NCBI GenBank assembly: GCA_015680685.1
Contig: MNCI01020717.1
Location: 478,675-542,674 of the forward strand
Length of the DNA stretch: 64,000 bases
Direction of reading: 5' to 3'
Origin: Gnetum montanum
Lineage: Eukaryota > Streptophyta > Gnetopsida > Gnetales > Gnetaceae
Made by a program: the position numbers and the translations under genes. The notes under the pieces were generated by a model, which was not told where the DNA came from, did no database searches, and saw only the letters and a program-made list of their open reading frames with translations. Positions 45,135 through 55,690 of this stretch are shown here, piece by piece; the stretch's first letter is position 1; each line of letters opens with the position of its first letter.

Positions 45135-48023
45135 TTATGACGCAAGTTCCTTCCTATTTCCACGCCTACGATCTTCATCTACTAGATCTGGTTCAGCAAA
45201 GAAGTTGATCTGAACAATTGGCCGACAGCCTTTGTCTTCCATCCTGAGTAGAAACATGCGACAAGCTTCAGTATCTCCAACCTTAACAAAACCGTCTGCA
45301 AGTATGGCCCATGCAATTTCATCTGGGCTAAAACCACTAGCCAGAGCAACATCAAACAATTTTACAGCATCATCTACATTGCCATTAAAATAAAGCCCAG
45401 GCACCATTTTTTGATACAAATCAAGATCAGCTTCAAGCCCTTTTCTAGTCATGGAATCTAAGAAACCCAATGCAGTGTCATACTCCTCCAGCTTGGCATA
45501 TCCTATGACAAGCTCACGGTACATATCCTTGTCCGGTAGGATTCCTCTTTCTTGCATGTTTTCAAACAGTCGATTTGCCTCACTCATTCTGTTTGTTCTG
45601 CAAATTTCAGCTATAAGCACCTTATATGCAGCAGCATTGGGCTGTAGGTCACTCTGTGACATTCTGTCTAAAAACTTTGTAGCCGCATTAAAGTCAAGCA
45701 CTGGCCTTTGTGTACCTACAAATCCACACTTCTCCACAGTCTGGTTGCTGTAAGCATTTTGTGAAAGAAACCCACGCATCAGTGTCCTGTACGTAGTACC
45801 ATTTGGCACGCAATTGTCTGTTTCCATTGTTTTCAAAACTCCAAATGCTTCATCAACTTTACCAAATTTGACTAATCCAGAGATGAAAGAAGTGTATGTG
45901 ACAGTATTTGGCACCAGTCCCTTGTCCTTGATGGTGGCAATAAGGGCTTTTGCTTCCTGGAACCTTGCTTCCTCGCACAAACCACAAATGAGAGTGTTAA
46001 AAGTGACAATGTCTGGACAGCAACCATGAAGTTCCATTCTGCCAAGCAACTCCAGAGCAATATCCACAGAATTAGCAAAACAGTACCCTGAAATCAAGGT
46101 GTTGTAGGAAATAACAGTGGGAGTCAGACCCTCCTTTATCATTTTCCCCATAAACGCAAACGTAGCCTGCACGATGCCCTGTTTGCATAGAACATTCATA
46201 AAAACATCATAAGTGTGAACAGTCGGCGCACAGCCCTTTTCTCTCATCTCAGACATCAATCTCAGACCAGTTTCCACACCTCCACACTTGCAGTGGGCAT
46301 CAATCAAACTAGTATAAGTCACAGTATTTGGGTTCAAGCCCAGATCAAACATCTTCCGGAACAGTGCATCCGCAGCCTTCAAATCACCCGCCCGGCTAAG
46401 AGCCTTGATCATGGCATTGTAGCTCTGGACATTAGGGCTACATCCATTAAACTGCATCATTCTAAAAATTCTCCATGCATTCTCAACATTGACGTTACAA
46501 AAGCCGTCAATAAGAGTATTATAAGTGATTTGGTCGGGACGAATTCTGCTGAGAAGCATGCGGTGAAACAGGGCCATTGCCCTGTGAATCTTGCCGCGCT
46601 TGCAGAGTCCATTGATAATCTCATTATACGTTCGCTCATTCGGTTCACAGCGGGAACTCTTCATAGAATCCAGCACAGCAAACGCGTCGTCGAACTTGGC
46701 GTCTGTGCAGAGCGCATGGATAAGGATATTGAACGTCACAACGGAGGGCTCCAGCCCCTGCAAAACACGCTGGGCAAGAAAATCCTGCGCTTCCTCCATC
46801 CTCCCATGACTGCACAATCCATGCACTATGGAATTGCAGATAATGATATCCGGCTTGCATCCAATTTCAAACATCCTGCGTACCAGCTGAAGCGCCGCGT
46901 CCAAATCCCCGGATTCACAGAAGCGATTCACGGGCATGGTAAAACATCTGGGATTGGGAGCGACACCATTGGCGATCATGGAATCAATCACAGCCAGAGC
47001 CTCCTTCACGCGGCCCTGCTTGCATAGAACATTGACGACGTTGGTGCAAGTACCGGCATCCGGTCTGCAACCGTATCGACACATTTCGTCAAGCACTTGC
47101 AGAGCTTGTTCCGGATCGCCGACGCGCGAAAACCCTAAGATCAGCGAATTGAACGTGAAAACATCCGGTCCAATCGCTCGCCGCCGCATTTCATCCACGT
47201 ACGGAATCGAATCCGCAACCCTTCCGCAGTTGCAGAGCGCGTTGATGATGATGTTGAAGACGAACGCGTCGGGCAGGATTCCTCGCGCAATCATTTCAGT
47301 GAAGGTGTGTTCCATGACCTCGATCATGCCGACGCGTTGCAGGGCAAGAAGCAACGCCGAGAAACCGCATAAGTTCCATTGCATCTCTGCGCTGTAATCT
47401 CGCAGAAACCTCAGCGCCGTTTCGAGCTCGGATTTGGACTTGCAATGCTTGAGCATTGAGATTCTGAGCCTGAGCGCGCGATCATGGCGTCCGTTGCAGA
47501 GGAGGCGTTGCAGAACGGTGATGTAGGAATCGACGGCGTGCGAGCGCTGGCGCTGCTTCTGCGTCCAATTGAAGAATTGGAGCGCCTGCTCCGCGTCCGG
47601 AATGCGGCCGAGAAGCTTCGTCATTTGCTGCGGACTGAGCCGCGCCGATAAGCGCTGCAGATCGGCGTTTCGGTTCCATTTGGATTGCAGCACAAGGCGA
47701 TACGCTTCTAGTACCATGATATCGTCGTCATTGCTTTCTTTTACTTGTGATTCTGTCTGTGATTGTGATTGTGCTTGTGCAGGTGAAGAAGCATCCATGG
47801 CAATGGCGTCGACGTCGGCGTCGGCGTCGACGTTTTGGCCCTGCGTTCCACTGCATTGGCGGAAGAAAATGTGGAGCAAGTTGAAGAAGAAGTTGTTGTT
47901 GTTGTTGTTAAAGGCATCGTTTCTAGTTCTGCATCTGCAACTGCTTGTGTTGTTGTTGATCATCCGAGCGCGACAAATGCTTGGTGATGACTGCAGTTGC
48001 CTCAGCAGCAGCAACATTGGCAT
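45135..48023 (-). CDS. P-class pentatricopeptide repeat protein, organelle-targeted, intronless
   Basis: A single exon of 962 codons encodes about 20 consecutive 35-residue PPR motifs from residue 218 to about 940 (for example DAFVFNIIINALCNCGRV, NTVTYTSLIDAHCKCGGV and DIVTFNTLICGLCEEARF). There is no E, DYW or SMR domain, so it belongs to the P class, which binds organellar RNA and acts in stability, processing or translation. The N-terminus is rich in Arg, Leu and Ser and lacks acidic residues for about 34 residues, a typical mitochondrial or plastid transit peptide. An Asn run follows at residues 39-44, then an acidic, Gln/Ser-rich spacer. One motif after residue 700 has an insertion (LSQNAYSNQTVEKCGF) that stretches the repeat. 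The first ATG gives the transit peptide, hence the chosen start. The target RNA is unknown. Long opposite-strand frames here are shadows. Confidence 0.95.
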   Translation of the reverse strand: MPMLLLLRQLQSSPSICRARMINNNTSSCRCRTRNDAFNNNNNNFFFNLLHIFFRQCSGTQGQNVDADADVDAIAMDASSPAQAQSQSQTESQVKESNDDDIMVLEAYRLVLQSKWNRNADLQRLSARLSPQQMTKLLGRIPDAEQALQFFNWTQKQRQRSHAVDSYITVLQRLLCNGRHDRALRLRISMLKHCKSKSELETALRFLRDYSAEMQWNLCGFSALLLALQRVGMIEVMEHTFTEMIARGILPDAFVFNIIINALCNCGRVADSIPYVDEMRRRAIGPDVFTFNSLILGFSRVGDPEQALQVLDEMCRYGCRPDAGTCTNVVNVLCKQGRVKEALAVIDSMIANGVAPNPRCFTMPVNRFCESGDLDAALQLVRRMFEIGCKPDIIICNSIVHGLCSHGRMEEAQDFLAQRVLQGLEPSVVTFNILIHALCTDAKFDDAFAVLDSMKSSRCEPNERTYNEIINGLCKRGKIHRAMALFHRMLLSRIRPDQITYNTLIDGFCNVNVENAWRIFRMMQFNGCSPNVQSYNAMIKALSRAGDLKAADALFRKMFDLGLNPNTVTYTSLIDAHCKCGGVETGLRLMSEMREKGCAPTVHTYDVFMNVLCKQGIVQATFAFMGKMIKEGLTPTVISYNTLISGYCFANSVDIALELLGRMELHGCCPDIVTFNTLICGLCEEARFQEAKALIATIKDKGLVPNTVTYTSFISGLVKFGKVDEAFGVLKTMETDNCVPNGTTYRTLMRGFLSQNAYSNQTVEKCGFVGTQRPVLDFNAATKFLDRMSQSDLQPNAAAYKVLIAEICRTNRMSEANRLFENMQERGILPDKDMYRELVIGYAKLEEYDTALGFLDSMTRKGLEADLDLYQKMVPGLYFNGNVDDAVKLFDVALASGFSPDEIAWAILADGFVKVGDTEACRMFLLRMEDKGCRPIVQINFFAEPDLVDEDRRRGNRKELAS

Positions 48024-48298
48024 TTCACATCCGACGAGGGAAGTGAAGGTGCTTCATGGACAGCAGAAGAGAAGAGCAGAGCAGAGGAGGAGACAAGGAA
48101 GCAGAAGCAACATTTGTATGGTTATGGCGTCCACGTTGGAGCCTCGTAACTCCTCTAATGCTTCAGGCTTGCTTCATGGGGGAAGCCTACCCTCTGACCT
48201 CTAAGCCCACGCCCCTGGAACATTCTTTTATAACTAATTTTCTTGCTCGCCAATAGAGAGGGGGGTTACTGCATTTAGGGTTGTGAGTGTACGATCTT
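48024..48298 (-). promoter_or_regulatory. Remaining proximal 5' flank of the PPR gene
   Basis: Only 275 bases of original upstream sequence remain next to the start codon before LINE 2 begins. The original sequence resumes at 53901-53972, then is cut again by Tat element C and continues at 63547. I see no clear TATA box in the remaining piece. PPR genes often lack strong core promoter motifs. Confidence 0.6.
48286..48298. repeat. Target-site duplication of LINE 2 (left copy)
   Basis: AGTGTACGATCTT, repeated exactly at 53888-53900. The last two T overlap the start of the T-run that is the poly(A) tail of the minus-strand LINE. Confidence 0.9.
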
Positions 48299-48306
48299 TT
48301 TTTTTT

Positions 48307-48330
48307 GGGGGAGGGGGGAGGGGGTGGGGG
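48307..48330 (+). other. G-quadruplex-type tract
   Basis: Four G-runs of 5, 6, 5 and 5 separated by single bases A, A and T. It is the complement of a C-rich tract just before the poly(A) tail of LINE 2, and lies about 285 bases upstream of the PPR start codon. Confidence 0.85.
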
Positions 48331-48459
48331 CTAATAATAACCAAAACCTTAACAGAGCCCAATGTTGCAAGATGACCCCCAAGCCCAATGTTGCAAGATG
48401 ACCCCCCGGGACGACAACTAACTCAAAATTTAGAAAAAGGTAATATTATTGATAAAGCC

Positions 48460-51400
48460 TAGTTCTCGACATTGAAGTTGAACATTACTAGCAATAGAGC
48501 ATTTCATACCGTAGCCAAATTCATTGTATCTAGGCGACATTTCCAAATAAAGAAGATAATCTCAAATAAGAGGATTTTCCACGCTTTTTGAAGGTGATGC
48601 TTAACACAATCATCTTGAAAGATACATTGAGGAAAATCAATAGAATGGTTAGGAAGGAAAACTTGGAGAGATTGACACCATTTCCAAATGTGTTGAGAGA
48701 ATGAGCAATCCCAAAAGACATGTTGAAAAGAGTCATCCGCTTTACAAATGGGGCATTTAGGATGATCAATTCCTTAAAAAAGAAGCCTATGTCCGATAGG
48801 AAGACCTTGATGAACCAAGGACCAAAAAAAGAAACGGTGCTTAGGTTGGGCGTTGGAAGTCCAAATCCGACGAAAAATAGTATTTCATTGGTGGTCCTTA
48901 AGATGTAAACTCCAACGTCTATTTAGAGTGGAGAATTGAAAAACTTGCACATGAAACCAAGATTTGGCTTTAGAGATGTGTAAAGAGCGAAGAGGGGAAT
49001 TGTCAGACCAAAACCAATCATCATACCAAGGAGTATTAGTATGCAACTTATGCACAGCAAAGTTGGAAAGAACTTGCTCTATGTGTTGGTAAATGATAAT
49101 ATCTTGTCTTTGAAACCCCCATTTTACTTTCGCATGTGTCCAAGAGAGGGTAGAAGAATCATTTCTAACAGTATATAATTGATCAATATGGTGGAGATTG
49201 TGGTTAGCAAAACGATCGGCCCTATGAGAAAATTCATCATAAAGACAACCTCCATTCTTTTTAAATATAGGGGACCACCAGATTGAGTGAGTCAACAGAG
49301 ATTGCAAGCTTATCTGGGAAGGTTTCCATTGCAACAAACCTCTAAGTTGGCTCCAATGCCGCCAAATTTTCTTGAACCAGAAAGAACCTTTGATCTTCTG
49401 AGAGTCTTTACTAATGATCCAATTGCTCCAATGAGTGTTTTGCCATCTATGGTGAATAACAAGACAAGAGATATTATGCCTAAAAAGGATCTTCCAAGCG
49501 TCATCTCCTTCAATACACCGAGTCACCCATTTGGAGGCCAAGAGAATACTTTGGTGCTCAATAGAGGCAAGGCCTAAGCCCCCTTGTTCTTTACTTAAAG
49601 TGCAAGTGTCCCAAGCTACTCGATGAAAAGCTTTGTGATCATCCTTATCCCCCCAAAGGAAATTCCTAAGAATGTTGTTAATGCATTGAAAGGAAGATTT
49701 GGAAGGAGCCATAAAGGAAGAGTAATAGACATGAGTGGAGCTCAAAATATGATTAACTACGATAAATCTACCTGCAAGAGATAAGGGTTTAGAAGCCCAT
49801 TTCAAAGCTTTATGTTTCACCTTTTCCACCACATTGTTCCATATGGTAGTGGGAGTAGCAAATAAAGCAATAGGGATGCCTAAGAGGGTGAAATTATCAA
49901 TAGGAGATAGCCACTTGATATCAAAATGATAAGTCCAAGGAGGCCTAGGAGAGAAGCTAGATCAAATGGCTTGCATTTTGTTCCAATTGATCTTAGCTCC
50001 TGAGGCTCTATAGTAGATATCTATGCAGTGCAAGGCAGTGTTAAAATTATTATGGTCCTCGATCAAAGTGATAAAAGTATCATATGCAAACTGGTTGTAA
50101 ACAAGATCTTGTCCTTGTTGTGGAAGAGAGATACCTCTTAGCCGCATAGATTCATTATGAGATCTAAGAATAGCTCCAAGAGCATCAACAGCTAGGATGA
50201 TAAGATAAGGGGCTAAAGGGCACCCTTGTCGAACTGATTTTTGAAGCTCAATGACCTTAGAGAAGGATCCATTAATGCAAATGACTAAAAAGGCCTCTAA
50301 CAAAACAAGATCGATATGTCTCTTGAAAACATTACCTAAGTTATGGTGTTTGACTATACTTTTTAAAAAGGACCAATCAAGCATATCATAAGCTTTAGCA
50401 AAATCAAGCTTAAGAAGAATGGCATTTTGATTAGTGGAAGAAGCCCAGTGCAAGCCCTTAATAGCAGTAACAATGTTGTCTAAAATATACCTGCCTTGAA
50501 CAAAACCGGTTTGCTCCTTGCTTATAAGATGAGGAAAAAAAGGTTTAAGTTTATTAGCTATAGCTTTGGCAACTATTTTATAGATAACATTTAAAAGAGT
50601 GATAGGGCACCAATTACTTATGCTCATACGATCTCCTGACTTAGGGAGAAGCTTAATAATACCAACATTAATCTGCTTACCAAAGGATCCTTCCCTAAGA
50701 GCTTCCTTATACATACTATAGATATTGTCTTGAAGAGTAGGCCAGAATTTCTTAAAAAATTCTGTGGGAAGGCCATCCATACCAGGAGCTTTACCATCGT
50801 GGAGTTGTTGAAGAGCATTACCAAGATCCTTTTTTGAAAGAAGAGAAGCATCACCAAAGATGGAGCGATTAAAAGGAGTAATTGCTCCTAAGCAAGTGTT
50901 AACTGCAATGGGGTAAATCGCCTCTTTTCGAAAAGTTCGAGAGTAGAACTCAAAGAAGGCCTGTAAAATGTCATCCTTGGAGGTGAAGATATTATCTTCG
51001 ACTTGAATAGCTGGAATTTATGGGACGGGTTCCCCCCTTTGAGGAGATGAAAAAAGCCATTAGTAGCCTAGTCACCCATGCGAAGCTAAGAGAGACGAGT
51101 ATGGAGGTGAGCACCTCTAGCTTTATAGTGATCCATTATACGTAGGTTCTCCTTGGCAAGTTTCAAATGACTAAAGTGAGCCTCAGTAGCTTCATCTTTA
51201 TTAATGGTATTTTGAAGTAAGGAGATTTCTTTATGAAGGTTGGACTTGTGAGAACTTAGTCGTGAAGCCACCAATTTACCTGCATGTTTGGAAAACTGTT
51301 GGAAGGGGGTACAAGCATTAGTCTACCAATCAATTCAACCATCTTCACCAAGGGGTTTAGGATGCAAATTCCATATTTGCATCAATAGAGAGAAAAGGGA

Positions 51401-52199
51401 GTTACTATGAAGAAAGGAAGTGTTAAAAATATAAAGATTGTTAGAAGAGTAGGAGTTCCCAGAGTGGGAAAGAGACCAATGAATAGGATAATGATATGAC
51501 AAAACCTGCATATAATCTGCTTGGACAGGGGCACCATTGGTAGAAGTAAAATGAATAAGGAGTAGATAGATAAACCCAATCCAACTGAGAAGAGATGTAG
51601 GAAACACCATGTCTAGCGTTACTCCACGTAAACCAGTTAGAAGTACTAGAAGAGGAATAGTTTTCATTAGCTTCTTGCAACTTTAATTGACATTTCAACG
51701 AGAGCCACTCAGAAAGCTCATTGTTATCTAAACCACCTCTTTGTCCTCCTAATTTATCCTTTGGATGCTCAGTCATGTTAAAGTCCCCTGCAATAATCCA
51801 TTTAGCTTTGGGTAAGTTGTGTCTGAGTCAATTCCATAAGAGCTTTCAATCAGTTGAGTGACAAGGAGCATAAATGGAGACAATCCCTAAGATCTCATTA
51901 GTGTACCGTAATCGAACCCAACTATAATGCCCTAAATTATCACAACCGTAATCAAGAACAGACTCCTGCCACTTATTATGGAGAAAAATTATAACGCCCC
52001 CTTTACCATGTTCATGGTGAGTAGAAACATAAGAACTATTGGGAAAAATGCTTTGGCAGCAAAATTGAAGATTAAATCCTTGGATTTTAACTTCTTGAAG
52101 ACAAACAACATCAAAGGAATGTCTCCGAATATAATCTCGAACTATATATCATCTACGAGGGTCTAAGAGACCCCTAACATTCCATGAATAACACTTCAT
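48460..52199 (-). pseudogene. LINE 2 ORF2: endonuclease, reverse transcriptase, zf-RVT
   Basis: Starts MKCYSWNVRGLLDP at 52199, overlapping the ORF1 stop as ATGA. The endonuclease includes FDVVCLQEVKIQG and MTEHPKDKLGGQRGG. RT is at 50780-49962: MDGLPTEFFKKFW, GIIKLLPKSGDRMSISNW, GRYILDNIVTAIKGLHW, KLDFAKAYDMLDWSFL and SVRQGCPLAPYL. The catalytic motif reads QFAYDTF instead of FADDT, so one catalytic Asp is lost. zf-RVT-like residues (CPICKADDSFQHVFWDC) lie near 48760-48700. Stops and two compensating frameshifts (about 51600 and 50860) disrupt it. The copy is dead. Confidence 0.9.
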
Positions 52200-53377
52200 T
52201 GGGTTTGTGTAGAAGAAGGAGGATCTTTCTCAACCACCAATGCCTTAAAAGAATTCCTAGATTCAAAGTTGTTAACTAGAGGATGCCGAGCACTTGTTCT
52301 TTTATTAATGGACTGGCTAGCACCAGTCGATGATCGATGCCGTTTAGGGAAAGCACTAAAGATAGGGTTATCTCGTGTGACTGAGGCATAAGATTTCGGG
52401 GTAACATTCTCCCAGCCACTAGTAGCATCTCTTGGGGCCCCTTCATGGTTAAGAGGAGTCTTAGTGGCATCAGTATCCTCGACTCTCATATCTTCCATGT
52501 CGGACACCTTAGAATCCGAAGAAGGAGATTTAGTTGAGTGAACCTCGATAGTATCCTTGCCTATGTCCTGAGATATGTTTTGATTTTTTAGTTCTTCACT
52601 AACTTGTTCTGCTAAAATTCGCTCAGCTTCAAGCTTAGCTAGTAACTTTGGACATTGAGCTTTACGGTGGTTCAGATTGAGACAGTAGTAACAACGGTTA
52701 GGAAGTGTAAGATATGAAATTTTTTGAACAAAAGTCTTTCCTTTCACATTAACTTCCAATGAATCAGGACATGGATTTTGCATATCTATTTTAACGCACA
52801 CTCTTCGAGTTGGTCGTGGACGGAAACCTGAAAAGGCTTCCATACCGATGACTTCCCCAACTTGTGGAACAAGGATATCAACATGGGGAGAAAAATGAGG
52901 AGGGAGTCCTGGAAATTCAATCCAGATCGGCAAAATACTTTTGTTTGCTTTTTCAGGATCGAAATCCTCCTTCCAAGATTGAAGGACTAAAAATGATCCA
53001 TAAACATCCCAAATTGACTGTTGTTTCACGAACTCTACCATCGCCTTAGTTTCAAAAGCGAACAGAAAAAAGCCTCTCGTAAGATTGGAAGCTAGGGTTA
53101 TTCTAATATTACGGGGTTCCCAAAATTTTTTAATCCAATCCTGGAACATTGAGGCAGGAGGAATCCTACCAGTGAAGAAGCCAATTATGTAAAGGTGAGT
53201 AAATGTTTGCACGGTTTGGTCAAAGATGTCTTTAGGGAAATCAAAACGTAAAATAGAATCATTAGCATCCATGTTGGTGGAGCTATCAGTAGGTGGTGAG
53301 TCAATGTTGGAGGATTCCATTAATTTACGTTTTTTTTCTCCAACATCCAAGTAAGAAGACAAAACAGATTGGGTCAT
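52196..53377 (-). CDS. LINE 2 ORF1: DUF4283-like protein with zinc knuckle
   Basis: 393 uninterrupted codons. A DUF4283-like domain spans roughly residues 45-215 (FPKDIFDQTVQTFTHLYIIG, LPIWIEFPGLPPHF, VKGKTFVQKISYLTLPNRCY), followed by the knuckle CYYCLNLNHRKAQC and a Ser/Glu-rich C-terminus with charged repeats. It is related to ORF1 of LINE 1. The ORF2 start overlaps its stop. Confidence 0.9.
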   Translation of the reverse strand: MTQSVLSSYLDVGEKKRKLMESSNIDSPPTDSSTNMDANDSILRFDFPKDIFDQTVQTFTHLYIIGFFTGRIPPASMFQDWIKKFWEPRNIRITLASNLTRGFFLFAFETKAMVEFVKQQSIWDVYGSFLVLQSWKEDFDPEKANKSILPIWIEFPGLPPHFSPHVDILVPQVGEVIGMEAFSGFRPRPTRRVCVKIDMQNPCPDSLEVNVKGKTFVQKISYLTLPNRCYYCLNLNHRKAQCPKLLAKLEAERILAEQVSEELKNQNISQDIGKDTIEVHSTKSPSSDSKVSDMEDMRVEDTDATKTPLNHEGAPRDATSGWENVTPKSYASVTRDNPIFSAFPKRHRSSTGASQSINKRTSARHPLVNNFESRNSFKALVVEKDPPSSTQTQ

Positions 53378-53887
53378 GCAGACCCATTGGGCCTAACCCT
53401 AGCTAATTTAGAAAATCAAAATAGAGAAAATTTTAAAAAAAGAAAGAAACAAAACACAATGGAACAAACTCACCTGGTGCTTATTGACGTAGGCACTGTA
53501 GAAGGCGAAAGGTCCCACGTGCAATGCAGCAAAACCCCATTCAGCGCTTACTGGTTTGGGGCCCAGAATGCATCAACACAAGGAGTAGTCAGAAACCATC
53601 GTCGATTCTTCTTTTTTTATATGAGTCACGGGCTCAGTAAAACATGAAATCAAGATCAGGCGATGTTGCGAAGGTGGGCCTTCAGATCTGCCCATCTAAA
53701 AGTTTGACCCGAGTCTCTCAAATCATAGTGCTGTTGACATCAAACGGAAGTGCTCTGCGGAATCACTTAATCTCTGTTCTTCCCTTCATCATAGTCCTGC
53801 CAGAGCTCAAACCCACGGCAACACACACGATTTTTCTTCAACTACGTTTTTCAGAAAGGATTTCCTTGAATGCAATGGTACTCATCC

Positions 53888-53972
53888 AGTGTACGATCTT
53901 AGTATATGTATATGTGTGTGTGTGTGTGTGTGTGTATGGAAGCTTAACATAGTTGTAATATAGTTACACTTC
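53888..53972. repeat. LINE 2 right duplication, GT microsatellite and Tat C target site
   Basis: 53888-53900 is the second AGTGTACGATCTT. 53901-53972 is original PPR upstream sequence and includes a GT dinucleotide repeat (about 53911-53932) and the duplication ACTTC (53968-53972) of Tat element C. Confidence 0.85.
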
Positions 53973-55690
53973 TGTAATGATTGAAGATGTCTGTGGGTGG
54001 AATCAGCAAGGGGTTCGCAAACACAACCTAACCTCACCTCTATAAGAGAGCTTGTTAGAAATAGAGGCAAAGCATCCTAAATGGTCTTGTCAATTAAATA
54101 GGGACTTTGCCTGTTGCAACCAGGGTGGTGGATGCAACTGGGAGTAACGTAGTTAGTTGAGATGCAAATGCAAATGACACAAAACAATGCTAAGTGTTCT
54201 AGCAGTCTTTTGCAGTGTTAAGTTTAAAGAGTAGTCATAGAATGGGGGCAAGCATAATCAAGAATTTTAGTTGAAACAAGGGTGCCAACCTACAGAGACT
54301 ACTTCTCGAACGTAGTCACAATGTGACAATGCATGAAAAATGTGAAAAATGCAAAGAAAATGTAGAAAATGCAAGAGAGAGAATTAGAACACCACCCCAG
54401 ATGGGGTAGAGCATAGTTAGCTCCAAAAGGGGTTTAGAAGGTACACGATGTATAATAGGCATAGTGGAGAGCATAGTCATAGTTTTGATGGTGTCGAGTC
54501 ATGAAGTTTAGTGCTCACCGTGGTGTCTGTGCTTGCCAAGTTGGCCACCACGATGTACCATTGGTTATGGTATCCTACAGGGCTACAATGGGCTATGGAA
54601 CGCAACTCTGCCTCTTTGTCAATGCCTCTGGGTCTCATTCACCCAAAATGCTAAGTGCCAAATGCTAAAATGCCAAACTTGCCAACCCCTAAAATGTTGG
54701 GGCACTAGGGTATTTATAGGGCTAGGGTTAGCCCAAAATGTGAATCAAGTGCCATGTGGCAGTGTGGTAGTTAAGACTATGCTATGAGGTATTTGAGACT
54801 ATGCTAACGCCAACTACACTAACACAAACTATGCCCTCACTACAACAAACAATTTTAGGCTAGGTCATACTCTGACGGAGTCTATGAGGTCACGAGATTG
54901 TGACTACACTATCAACTGCTCGTGTAAGTGCCAAGGAGACCACAATGTACCTAAGAAAATGCCAACACATGCCAAAAATGTAACTTTTGGAGACTACACT
55001 CTGGGACTACATTATCCACTACATGGAGTGGGGTTGAGCATAGTAACAATTTCAAGGAGAAGGGGGATGCAAAAAGGATACAAATGCTTGCCGAAGGTGC
55101 ATTGGAGTTGAGGTGAATGCTGGTGCTACATTGTGGAGGCCTTTAGGGTTATTTTGCATGTCTACGCTCAACTACACTCTAGATTGAGTGAGAGTGTAGT
55201 CCTAGACTTAGAAAAAATTTGGTAAAATGTGGTTAAGTGTTGACTATGCTCTAGGGGAGGTTGACTACGCTCCCAACTAGGGGTGAGCGTAGTCACGGCA
55301 CTTAGAGAAATTCCTACCTAATCTAGCTTTAGAGCTAACTAAGTTGACTATGCTCTAGAGCATAGTCCGGAGCGTAGTCCTGATAGTTAGAGAAAATATG
55401 CAAAATTGGTGTTCTGTGCTAACTACGCTTTGGAGTGTAGTCCTAGCAATGGAGAGTGTAGTCTTGTCACTTAGAAAAATCTGCAGCAAGTGTCATCATT
55501 CTAACACTTAGAAAAATCTTGCAAAACTAGTGGTTGTGTGCTGACTATGCTAGCTACACTATGGAGTGTAGTCTCAGCAATGGAGAGCATAGTCTCAACA
55601 CTTAGAAAAATTTTCGAAAAGTGTCATTGTTTCAACACTTAGCCAAATTTGTAGTTGAGAAGCGATAGCCCGAATTTTTGTGGTGTTTCA
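53973..55690 (-). repeat. 3' LTR of Tat element C
   Basis: 1718 bp. It is packed with the words GACTACGCTC and GAGCGTAGTC and their TG/CA-decayed forms, especially 55140-55640 and 54840-54900. A TATA box on the minus strand lies at 54718-54711. Confidence 0.85.
54711..54718 (-). promoter_or_regulatory. TATA box in LTR of Tat element C
   Basis: TATAAATA on the minus strand (context CCTATAAATACC). It is conserved in the other LTR at 62620-62613. Confidence 0.5.

Larger units (their letters stand above)
48299..53887 (-). mobile_element. LINE 2 (L1-type plant LINE, minus strand)
   Basis: It is bounded by a perfect 13-bp duplication, AGTGTACGATCTT. The poly(A) tail appears as a T-run at 48297-48306. 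The order on the minus strand is 5' UTR (53887-53378), ORF1, ORF2, 3' UTR with a C-rich tract, poly(A). The length of about 5.6 kb and the complete 5' region suggest a full-length insertion. It sits 275 bases upstream of the PPR start codon. Confidence 0.9.

Noticed and set aside
46215-47027. Long plus-strand ORF (270 codons) opposite the PPR gene
   Set aside because: It is the mirror of the PPR coding strand. The protein composition is irregular and no domain is seen, while the minus-strand frame has 20 PPR motifs.
47569-48204. Plus-strand ORF (211 codons) over the PPR start
   Set aside because: It is another shadow frame of the PPR gene and its transit-peptide region, with a low-complexity Leu/Ser composition.
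53911-53933. GT microsatellite considered as the LINE tail
   Set aside because: The tail of LINE 2 is the T-run at the other end, and the duplication shows that the microsatellite is original flanking DNA.
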